From contig CANGEH010000187.1 of NCBI GenBank assembly GCA_947452665.1, forward strand, positions 1 through 5,097: a stretch of DNA of 5,097 nt, read 5' to 3'. This document shows, piece by piece, positions 1 through 5,097 of this stretch; within the stretch, counting starts at the first letter, position 1, and every line of letters starts with the position of its first letter. This DNA is from Caulobacteraceae bacterium. Its GTDB lineage: Bacteria; Pseudomonadota; Alphaproteobacteria; Caulobacterales; Caulobacteraceae. The translations under genes were made by a program, and so were the position numbers. Under the pieces are notes generated by a model. It saw only the letters and a list, made by a program, of their open reading frames with translations. It searched no databases and was not told where the DNA came from.

Positions 1-89
1 GCAATCTTGCCCGGCTCAATATAATTGCGCATCAAATGGTCGGTAATGCGCTCGAGCCGCTTTGGGTCAAGGCCGCTTGGGTTGGTCAT
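1..89 (-). CDS. Probable serine hydrolase (class C beta-lactamase/esterase-like), N-terminal fragment
   Basis: Reading leftward from the ATG at 89-87, the frame stays open to the window edge and gives 29 full codons, beginning MTNPSGLDPKRLERI and continuing through an RNYIEPGKIA segment. The pattern 'GLDPxRLxRI ... Y-I-x-PGKI' resembles the first helix of class C beta-lactamase-like serine hydrolases (EstB/penicillin-binding-protein type), just before their first beta strand. The catalytic SxxK and YxN motifs would lie outside the window, so the family call rests only on this short N-terminus. An AAGGA ribosome binding site lies about 10 bases before the ATG, which supports the start. The gene is divergent from the P450 and shares its 172-base control region. 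Members of this family hydrolyse esters or beta-lactams; the substrate here cannot be told. Another alpha-helical N-terminus could look similar. Confidence 0.55.
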   Translation of the reverse strand, partial: MTNPSGLDPKRLERITDHLMRNYIEPGKI

Positions 90-116
90 GGTCGGGGTTT
101 CCTTAATCTTATTTGC

Positions 117-157
117 CTACAGGCTAGTCATGGAAGCGGGGCATGACCAGAGCCTAG
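117..157. promoter_or_regulatory. Imperfect inverted repeat, candidate operator in the divergent spacer
   Basis: Two 16-base arms, 117-132 and 142-157, match as an inverted repeat at 11 of 16 positions around a 9-base centre. The inner core GTCATG (127-132) and CATGAC (142-147) is perfect. The site sits 28 bases upstream of the leftward hydrolase start and 105 bases before the P450 start, a plausible place for a dimeric regulator. No T-run follows, so a terminator is unlikely. A third GTCATG overlaps the hydrolase start codon (85-90). Function is inferred from position and symmetry only. Confidence 0.3.
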
Positions 158-202
158 GAACAGGAATCTGACAAAAGTCATTTCACCGGGACAGCGCCAT
201 CT

Positions 203-241
203 TATCTGGACAAACACCGCTATCTGTACAATGATTAGATA
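203..241 (+). promoter_or_regulatory. Candidate P450 promoter overlapped by an 18-base-period direct repeat
   Basis: TATCTGGACAA (203-213) is repeated as TATCTGTACAA (221-231), 10 of 11 bases identical, exactly 18 bases apart. The second copy also forms a dyad, TATCT (221-225) with AGATA (237-241). A weak sigma-70-like promoter fits inside: TGGACA (207-212) as -35 (5 of 6) and AATGAT (230-235) as -10 (4 of 6), with a 17-base spacer. This would place transcription start about 20 bases before the P450 ATG. Overlap of repeats and promoter would suit a regulator binding at the promoter. The promoter match is modest and untested. Confidence 0.35.
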
Positions 242-261
242 CACGCGCGAGGAGCAGAGCC

Positions 262-1512
262 ATGAGTGACGGATCGATCGATTTCAGTGCCGAGGCCGCC
301 GCCCGCGCCTGGTCCATGCCGATTGAAGATATTAATGTGGCCGATCCCGAATTGTTCCGCGCCAATACCTTCTGGCCCTATTTCGAGCGCCTGCGCAAAG
401 AGGACCCGGTCCATTATTGCAAGGACCATGAGTTCGGCCCCTATTGGTCCGTGACCAAGTATAACGACATCATGTTTGTCGACACTAATCACGCCCTGTT
501 CTCGTCCGAGCCCTCGATCACGATTGCGGACCCCAAGGACGATTTCCAACTGCCGATGTTTATCGCCATGGACCCGCCCAAGCACGATCTGCAGCGCAAG
601 GTGGTCAGCCCCATAGTGTCGCCCGGTAATCTGGCCAATCTCGAAGCGACGATCCGCGAGCGGGTGAATACGATTTTTGACGGCCTGCCGGTCGGTGAGA
701 CCTTTGACTGGGTTGACAAGGTCTCGGTCGAACTGACCACCCAGATGCTGGCCACCTTGTTTGATTTCCCGTGGGAAGATCGGCGCAAGCTGACCTATTG
801 GTCTGATATCACCACGGCAGGTCCCGCCTCGCCGCTCTTTGTCTCCGAAGAGCACCGCCGCGCCCAGCTTATGGATTGCGCGCAATATTTCATGGGTCTG
901 TGGAATCAAAGGGTCAATCTGACCGAGCCTGGCAATGATCTAATTTCGATGCTGGCGCATGGCGAGTCGACGCGAAATATGAGCCAGATGGAATTTTTGG
1001 GCAATTTGCTGCTGCTGATTGTTGGCGGCAATGACACGACCCGCAATTCCATCACCGGCGGCCTCTTGGCCCTCAATCAAAACCCCGCCGAATATGACAA
1101 GCTGCGCGCCGATCACAGCCTGATCCCGAACATGGTCTCGGAAATCATTCGCTGGCAGACACCCTTGGCCCATATGCGCCGCAACGCGACCCAGGATGTG
1201 GAGCTTGGCGGTAAGCTGATCAAGAAGGGCGATAAGGTCATTATGTGGTACGTCTCGGGCAATCGCGACGAAGAGGTGATCGAAAACGCCGACAAGTTCA
1301 TTATCGATCGCGCCCGCGCCCGCCAGCACCTTTCGTTTGGCTTTGGCATCCATCGCTGCGTCGGCAATCGTCTGGCCGAGATGCAACTTAAGATCGTTTG
1401 GGAAGAAATCCTTAAGCGTTGGGCCCGGATCGAGGTGATGGGCGAGCCTGAGCGCATTCCATCCTCCTTTGTTAAGGGCTATGCCACCCTGCCGGTGCGG
1501 ATTGTCGGCTAG
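262..1512 (+). CDS. Cytochrome P450, CYP153 family (probable alkane/fatty acid terminal hydroxylase)
   Basis: This 416-residue soluble P450 carries all hallmark elements: helix C HxxxR (H108-R112, within MDPPKHDLQR), the I-helix oxygen-activation motif GGNDTT (255-260), the K-helix ExxR (E294-R297, EIIRWQTPLAHMRR), and the haem-binding loop FGFGIHRCVG (359-368) with C366 as axial thiolate. The stretches MFIAMDPPKHD, LLIVGGNDTTRNS, IPNMVSEIIRWQTPLA and GNRLAE are recognisably CYP153-like. Known CYP153 enzymes hydroxylate medium-chain alkanes, fatty acids and related compounds at the terminal carbon, taking electrons from a ferredoxin and its reductase; neither partner gene is in the window. 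There is no signal peptide or membrane anchor. The N-terminus is shorter than in some CYP153A proteins. A GAGGAG ribosome binding site (249-254) lies 7 bases before the ATG and fixes the start. Substrate and subfamily cannot be decided from sequence alone. Confidence 0.95.
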   Translation: MSDGSIDFSAEAAARAWSMPIEDINVADPELFRANTFWPYFERLRKEDPVHYCKDHEFGPYWSVTKYNDIMFVDTNHALFSSEPSITIADPKDDFQLPMFIAMDPPKHDLQRKVVSPIVSPGNLANLEATIRERVNTIFDGLPVGETFDWVDKVSVELTTQMLATLFDFPWEDRRKLTYWSDITTAGPASPLFVSEEHRRAQLMDCAQYFMGLWNQRVNLTEPGNDLISMLAHGESTRNMSQMEFLGNLLLLIVGGNDTTRNSITGGLLALNQNPAEYDKLRADHSLIPNMVSEIIRWQTPLAHMRRNATQDVELGGKLIKKGDKVIMWYVSGNRDEEVIENADKFIIDRARARQHLSFGFGIHRCVGNRLAEMQLKIVWEEILKRWARIEVMGEPERIPSSFVKGYATLPVRIVG

Positions 1513-1520
1513 GGCCTAGC
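1508..1520. repeat. Palindrome containing the stop codons of two convergent genes
   Basis: GCTAGG-G-CCTAGC is a perfect inverted repeat with 6-base arms and one central base. It holds the TAG of the P450 (1510-1512) and, on the other strand, the TAG of the DUF4337-type gene (1518-1516). As RNA it could form only a five-base-pair stem with a three-base loop, and no T-run follows on either side. A role as a bidirectional terminator is therefore possible but weak. Confidence 0.3.
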
Positions 1521-2085
1521 TTAGAAACCGAGCCAAAAAGTCGGGATGGATCGCCCAGCCGAAGAACCCGGCTAGGCCCATCACCACGCCAAGGCCGCCA
1601 AACATCCAACTGGCCAAGAGCACCCAAACGCTCTCGGTCAGGGCGGCGACGGCGGCGGCGGATATGGCAATCGAGACCAGGGCATCGGCAGCGTCAAACT
1701 GGTCGTCGTGATAATTCATCTGGTCATAGGCCGCTTCAAAGCCCTTGGCCTTGGCCATGAGTTCGGGGGCCTTGGCCTGGTATTTGGCAATCTTGTCCTG
1801 GGCGGCCTTGATTAGGCGCGTGGCCGGGACGGGGTCCTTGGCCATCTTGGCCAGAACGCTCAAATCGTCGGCCTGACCTTCGGTAATGTGAAGCTTGATC
1901 TTGTTGGCTTGATATTCGCCCCAAGTGTCCACGGCATCGGCCTTGGCCTGCTGCATGGCCTGGACCAGATTGTCATCCTTGACATGGGCCAGACCCAAAA
2001 ACACCGACAGACTGACCACAGTCATGGCCACGGCCTTGTTCAGACGCTTGTCCGCACTCTCAGGCAATTCGATTTCGCTACTCAT
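1516..2085 (-). CDS. DUF4337-type membrane protein of unknown function
   Basis: This 189-residue protein has a short charged N-terminus and one hydrophobic segment (about 18-33). A long Ala/Lys-rich, probably coiled-coil middle follows (about 40-128). Two further hydrophobic segments close the protein (about 132-149 and 153-178). The motif W-x-E-Y-Q-A-x-K-I-K (55-64) and the order TM, helical region, TM pair match the DUF4337 family as I know it. No enzyme residues are visible, and the family has no firmly established role. It probably sits in the inner membrane with the coiled coil as a soluble domain. An AGGA ribosome binding site lies 9 bases before the ATG. The gene converges on the P450, with 3 bases between stop codons, and diverges from the beta-barrel gene across an 80-base spacer. 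The many AAG GCC codon pairs of the coiled coil give the DNA a repetitive look. Confidence 0.8.
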   Translation of the reverse strand: MSSEIELPESADKRLNKAVAMTVVSLSVFLGLAHVKDDNLVQAMQQAKADAVDTWGEYQANKIKLHITEGQADDLSVLAKMAKDPVPATRLIKAAQDKIAKYQAKAPELMAKAKGFEAAYDQMNYHDDQFDAADALVSIAISAAAVAALTESVWVLLASWMFGGLGVVMGLAGFFGWAIHPDFLARFLS

Positions 2086-2165
2086 AAATAGTCATCCTGT
2101 CTTTACGCCGAGGCGGCGGTACAGCATCAAGATGGCAAATCAGAGTCTATTTTATGAGGTGATGC
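2086..2165. promoter_or_regulatory. Divergent spacer with weak promoter candidates
   Basis: Both flanking genes start here, so it should hold two promoters. On the minus strand, TTGATG (from 2130-2125) is followed after 17 bases by CGTAAA (2107-2102), a weak -35/-10 pair for the DUF4337-type gene. On the plus strand an AT-rich stretch, TATTTTATG (2148-2156), precedes the beta-barrel gene, but I find no convincing -35. A GAGTC site, a possible CcrM methylation target, lies at 2143-2147. The boundaries are certain; the individual promoter boxes are not. Confidence 0.3.
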
Positions 2166-2984
2166 ATGGGCAGGTTCCTGAAGATTTCGGCCTTGGCCTT
2201 GGTCCTGATCTTGACGCCACGCTCGGGGCAGGCCCAGACCGCTGCGCCAGCACCCTTGCGCGCCCTTTGCCCTGATCGCCCGGCCAAGGGCACCTCGCCC
2301 TGCACCCTGGATGCTGGTCATTTTCAGATCGAATTTGGGGCGATTGATACGGTTCACCAACGCAGCGCCGGTGTGACGAGCCTTCAAACCGCCATCGGTG
2401 CGACGACCTTAAAATACGGCCTCAATACCCGAACCGACCTTGAAATCAGCGTCAATCCTTGGCAGCGCAGCGCCCAGACCGGTCAGGCCAGCACCAAGGG
2501 TTTTGGCGACACCGTATTGCGCGCCAAGGTCAATCTGGGTGACCAAGATGGCCCCAGCCCCTGGGGCGTGGCCCTGGCACCGTTTATCAAACTGCCGACC
2601 GCCCGCCATGGGCTGGGCAATGGCAAGCTGGAGGCGGGGCTGATCCTTCCTATTTCCCGTGCCTTGCCTGGCAATATGTCATTGGGACTCAGTCCAGAGA
2701 TGGACCTGATCGAGAATGCCGATGGCTCTGGTCGCCATATGAACCTGATCAATGTGTTGGGGTTAAACCTGCCGCTCAGCACTGCGGTCACGGGCACGCT
2801 TGAGGTCTGGAGCGATACGGATTTTGATCCACAAGCCACGGTTACCCAGGCCTCGTTCGATCTGGCCCTGGCCTGGATCCCTAGCGGTCAGAGCCGTCTG
2901 CAATGGGATGGCGGCCTCAATCTTGGCCTGAATCACAAGACGCCCGACACTGAGGTCTATTTTGGCGTTAGCCGCCGGTTCTGA
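2166..2984 (+). CDS. Secreted outer-membrane beta-barrel protein, MetA-pathway/transporter-like
   Basis: This 272-residue protein begins with a Sec signal peptide (MGRFLKISALALVLILTP), with likely cleavage after GQA at residue 23. The mature part opens with LCPDRPAKGTSPCTLDAGHFQIE, where C35 and C46 could form a disulfide in the periplasm. It then continues with alternating amphipathic strands typical of a beta-barrel (for example TDLEISVNPW, PWGVALAPFIKLPTA, KLEAGLILPIS, LNLGLNHKT). It ends in VYFGVSRRF with a terminal Phe, the usual signal for outer-membrane insertion. The overall pattern fits the 'putative MetA-pathway of phenol degradation' group, often labelled transporter; actual transport is not established for most members. 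The ATG at 2166 is preceded by GAGGTGA (2156-2162), a strong but very close ribosome binding site. Its stop lies 3 bases from the convergent truA stop. A link to hydrophobic substrates of the nearby P450 is conjecture. Confidence 0.75.
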   Translation: MGRFLKISALALVLILTPRSGQAQTAAPAPLRALCPDRPAKGTSPCTLDAGHFQIEFGAIDTVHQRSAGVTSLQTAIGATTLKYGLNTRTDLEISVNPWQRSAQTGQASTKGFGDTVLRAKVNLGDQDGPSPWGVALAPFIKLPTARHGLGNGKLEAGLILPISRALPGNMSLGLSPEMDLIENADGSGRHMNLINVLGLNLPLSTAVTGTLEVWSDTDFDPQATVTQASFDLALAWIPSGQSRLQWDGGLNLGLNHKTPDTEVYFGVSRRF

Positions 2985-2987
2985 TCG

Positions 2988-3725
2988 CTAATACTCAACC
3001 CCGACAAGATAAAGCCCGTCAGGCGGCGCGACCACACCGCAGGCCTGGCGGTCCTTGGCTTCCAGAATCTTGGCAAGATGTTCCTTGCTCCAGCGGCCAA
3101 TCCCGACCTGAGCGATCGAGCCGGTCATGGAGCGGACCTGACGGTGCAGGAAGGACCTGGCCTCAAACGCCAGATGCACCTCATCGCCGAGGCGCCAGAC
3201 CCGGGCGACATCTATGCTCTTGACCGGCGACTTGGCTTGGCATTGCAGGTCGCGAAAGGTGGTGAAGTCGTGAACCCCGACCAGCACCTGGGCGGCTTCG
3301 TGCATGGCTTCGACATTTAATGGCCGCTTCATATGCCAGACCCGGCCCTGGTCTAGGGCTGGCGGGCTGCGGCGATTGAGGATGCGATAGAGATAGCGCC
3401 GTCCCTTGGCCGAAAAACGGGCGCTAAAATCATCGGCGGCAATCTCGGCCTTAAGGATCGAGATCGGTTCTGGGATCAGATAGGCGTTAATCGCATCGCG
3501 CACGACCTCGGGCCGCCAATCCTGATCTAGATCCATGTGCAGGACCTGGGCGGTTGCATGCACGCCCGTATCGGTCCGGCCGGCCGTAACCAGCCGCACC
3601 TGTTGGCCGCTAAAGCCCAAGATGGCTCGCTCGATTGAGCCCTGAACCGAGGGCAGATTGTCTTGAATCTGATAGCCGCGATAGGGCCGACCATCATATT
3701 CTACCAAGAGACGATAACGCGGCAT
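2988..3725 (-). CDS. truA: tRNA pseudouridine(38-40) synthase TruA
   Basis: TruA converts uridines 38, 39 and 40 of the tRNA anticodon stem-loop to pseudouridine in the cytoplasm. The 245-residue protein has normal family length. It shows the catalytic motif AGRTDTGVHA, with D52 as the expected nucleophile. It also has the N-terminal strand YRLLVEYDGRPYRGYQIQ, the ARFSAKGRRYLYRI strand (102-115), HDFTTFR (152-158), FLHRQVRSMTG (192-202) and the C-terminal APPDGLYL (233-240). Family members often have GWQxQ near residue 18; here it is GYQIQ, a mild change. The start ATG (3725-3723) shares one base with the fmt stop in a TGATG overlap, so translation is probably coupled to fmt. Only a weak AGGG lies upstream inside fmt. 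The gene is complete, and its stop lies 3 bases from the convergent beta-barrel gene. Confidence 0.97.
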   Translation of the reverse strand: MPRYRLLVEYDGRPYRGYQIQDNLPSVQGSIERAILGFSGQQVRLVTAGRTDTGVHATAQVLHMDLDQDWRPEVVRDAINAYLIPEPISILKAEIAADDFSARFSAKGRRYLYRILNRRSPPALDQGRVWHMKRPLNVEAMHEAAQVLVGVHDFTTFRDLQCQAKSPVKSIDVARVWRLGDEVHLAFEARSFLHRQVRSMTGSIAQVGIGRWSKEHLAKILEAKDRQACGVVAPPDGLYLVGVEY

Positions 3726-4651
3726 CAGCTCAGCCCTGTGCCTGCGCCAATCGCAAAGCCGCGCAGGAACTGGTCTGTGTCCTGGGCGCTGCGGCCCTCG
3801 CGCTGGGCCTTGAGCAGGCGCACCGACCCCTGACCGCAGGCAATCAATAAGCCATCATCGAGCACAGTCCCGGCAGGACCACTCGCGGGCTCAGGCCGAG
3901 ACATCAGGGCCTTGATCCGCACGGGTCCCTTTTCGCTTGGGGCTTCAAACCAGGCCCCCGGAAAGGGCGACAGGCCGCGAATATGGCAATCGATCTCGGC
4001 CGCGCTCCGGCTCCAGTCAATCCTCGCCTCGGCGGGGCTGATCTTTTTGGCATAGGTGACGCCGTCTAGCGGTTGCGGCGTCTCAATCGCTGCGCCGCGT
4101 TCAATTGCGGCAAGCGCGCGGGGGGCAAGATCGGCACCGACAGCCGCCAGCTTGTCGTGCAGGCTGCCAGCCGTATCGTCTGGGCCAATTGTGACAGTTT
4201 GGGATAGCAGCACCGGGCCCTCATCCAGGCCCGCAGTCATGCGCATGACCTGAACACCGGTCACGCAATCCCCCGCCATGATGGCGCGCTGGATCGGGGC
4301 CGCGCCGCGCCATCGCGGCAGAAGCGAGGCATGCAGGTTAAAACAGCCAAGCCTTGGCGCGTCCAGCACGGCGGGCAGCAGGATCTGGCCATAGGCGACA
4401 ATCACAGCGGCATCGAGGCCTAGGTCGGCAAAGGCGGCAATCTCGGCTGGGTCCTTCATGGACCTTGGCGTGCGCACCATCAGGCCAAGACTTTCGGCAA
4501 AGGCTTGAACAGGAGAGGCTTGCAGGGTCTGGCCACGGCCCTTGGGCGCAGGCGGCTGGGCATAGACGCACACCACCTCATGACCGGCGGCAACCAGCTC
4601 TGCCAAGGTTTGAACCGCAAAATCGGGTGTGCCCATAAACGCAATACGCAT
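3725..4651 (-). CDS. fmt: Methionyl-tRNA formyltransferase
   Basis: Fmt transfers a formyl group from 10-formyltetrahydrofolate to initiator Met-tRNA, allowing bacterial translation start. The 308-residue protein has the full two-domain layout. The N-terminal Rossmann-like catalytic domain begins MRIAFMGTPDFAVQTL and contains the PKGRGQ loop (37-41). It also contains FNLHASLLPRWRGAAPIQ (104-121) with catalytic N105 and H107, and GLDEGP (141-146) with D143. The C-terminal OB-like tRNA-binding domain starts near residue 205 and includes IRGLSPFPGAWF (224-235). The start is fixed by the conserved MRIxFMGTPDF beginning; an in-frame TAA at 4663-4661 rules out an upstream ATG extension. No purine-rich ribosome binding site is visible before it; a run of six C precedes the ATG instead. 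It follows def by 65 bases and overlaps truA by one base, forming a def-fmt-truA cluster. Confidence 0.97.
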   Translation of the reverse strand: MRIAFMGTPDFAVQTLAELVAAGHEVVCVYAQPPAPKGRGQTLQASPVQAFAESLGLMVRTPRSMKDPAEIAAFADLGLDAAVIVAYGQILLPAVLDAPRLGCFNLHASLLPRWRGAAPIQRAIMAGDCVTGVQVMRMTAGLDEGPVLLSQTVTIGPDDTAGSLHDKLAAVGADLAPRALAAIERGAAIETPQPLDGVTYAKKISPAEARIDWSRSAAEIDCHIRGLSPFPGAWFEAPSEKGPVRIKALMSRPEPASGPAGTVLDDGLLIACGQGSVRLLKAQREGRSAQDTDQFLRGFAIGAGTGLS

Positions 4652-4716
4652 CAGGGGGGCTTAAATCATTTTGCCAAGAACGGGGAGCCTGAAATTTAGC
4701 GCCCTAGCCGCAGGCC

Positions 4717-5097
4717 TTAAGCTGCGCGGACCAGTTTCTTGACCCGGGTCACAGCCCGCTCGCGCTTTAGCCGAGACAGATAATCGATAAACAAGACGCC
4801 TTGCAGGTGGTCCATCTCGTGCTGGATGCAGACGGCAAACATGCCATCGGCCTCTTCCTCGATCAGCTTGCCGTGATAATCGAGATAACGCAGCCGAACC
4901 TTGGTGGGGCGCTCAACCGTGTCATAAACCTCTGGCACCGACAGGCAGCCCTCTTCATAGGGCTCAAGCTCATCATTCTTGGATAAGATTTCCGGATTGA
5001 CGAAATAGCGGGGCTGCTTTTCCTCATCTTCGCGCGACAGGTCCATAACGATGACCCGCTTGGCCACCCCGACTTGAATGGCGGCCAGCCCGATGCC
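4717..5097 (-). CDS. def: Peptide deformylase, C-terminal 126 residues (5' end outside window)
   Basis: Def removes the N-formyl group from new proteins using a bound metal, usually Fe2+. Three signature motifs are visible. Motif 1 is GIGLAAIQVG at the window edge (5097-5068), motif 2 is EGCLSVPE (metal-ligand Cys coded at 4947-4945), and motif 3 is QHEMDHLQG, the HExxH zinc-hydrolase-type motif that supplies two metal-binding His and the catalytic Glu. The frame stays open past position 5067, and motif 1 requires it, so the GTG at 5067-5065 is an internal Val codon and not the start. About 40-50 N-terminal residues are expected to lie outside the window. The C-terminus ends in a basic helix (SRLKRERAVTRVKKLVRAA), as in many alphaproteobacterial deformylases. 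It lies upstream of fmt with a 65-base spacer that shows no convincing terminator, so co-transcription is likely. Confidence 0.96.
   Translation of the reverse strand, partial: GIGLAAIQVGVAKRVIVMDLSREDEEKQPRYFVNPEILSKNDELEPYEEGCLSVPEVYDTVERPTKVRLRYLDYHGKLIEEEADGMFAVCIQHEMDHLQGVLFIDYLSRLKRERAVTRVKKLVRAA

Noticed and set aside
169..180. TGAC-AAAA-GTCA palindrome as a separate operator
   Set aside because: Four-base arms are too short to stand alone; it is mentioned only as part of the GACA spacing pattern.
235..909. Long open frame of 224 codons on the strand opposite the P450
   Set aside because: It is fully antisense to a clear CYP153 gene and resembles no family I know. It is explained by GC-rich codon use leaving the opposite strand open.
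940..1386. A second antisense open frame opposite the P450 C-terminal half
   Set aside because: It overlaps the I-helix, ExxR and haem-loop coding regions of the P450, with no recognisable protein features of its own.
1741..1790. Apparent tandem DNA repeat of CCTTGGCC units in the DUF4337-type gene
   Set aside because: The units reflect Ala-Lys codon runs in a probable coiled coil, with irregular spacing. They are not a tandem repeat array.
4652..4716. Terminator or promoter between def and fmt
   Set aside because: Only a loose GCCTG/CAGGC pairing is present, without a compact GC stem and T-run, and no convincing -35/-10 pair was found.
4717..5067. A complete short deformylase starting at the GTG at 5067-5065
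   Set aside because: The frame continues upstream to the window edge and encodes the essential GIGLAAIQVG motif, so the gene is a fragment cut by the window, not a short variant.

Overview
The window looks like an ordinary chromosomal segment of an alphaproteobacterium. It is moderately GC-rich and gene-dense. The order def-fmt-truA, the style of the deformylase and pseudouridine synthase proteins, and a CYP153-type P450 would fit a Caulobacterales-like or related lineage. That placement is inference from gene content and protein style, not from a search.

Layout from left to right: (1) the start of a leftward gene, probably a class C beta-lactamase-like serine hydrolase (1-89, cut by the window edge). 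(2) A 172-base divergent control region (90-261) with an inverted repeat, an 18-base-period direct repeat and a weak promoter candidate. (3) A complete rightward CYP153-family cytochrome P450 (262-1512), the gene class of soluble alkane or fatty acid terminal hydroxylases. (4) A leftward membrane protein of the DUF4337 type (1516-2085), convergent with the P450 and only 3 bases away. (5) An 80-base divergent spacer (2086-2165). (6) A rightward secreted outer-membrane beta-barrel protein of the MetA-pathway/transporter type (2166-2984). (7) A leftward housekeeping block, def (partial, 4717-5097), fmt (3725-4651) and truA (2988-3725). The fmt and truA genes overlap by one base, and truA again ends 3 bases from the convergent gene.

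The housekeeping block handles translation start and tRNA quality. Fmt formylates initiator Met-tRNA, Def removes the formyl group from new proteins, and TruA makes pseudouridine in tRNA anticodon arms. The accessory half suggests oxidation of hydrophobic substrates (CYP153) next to a serine hydrolase and an outer-membrane channel-like protein. No ferredoxin or ferredoxin reductase for the P450 lies in the window, so its electron donors must be elsewhere.

I see no RNA gene, insertion sequence, CRISPR array, prophage piece or clear new system. The points worth a second look are the repeat-rich P450 control region, the tight convergent junctions, GANTC site placement, and a strongly repeated CTTGGC/GCCAAG word.
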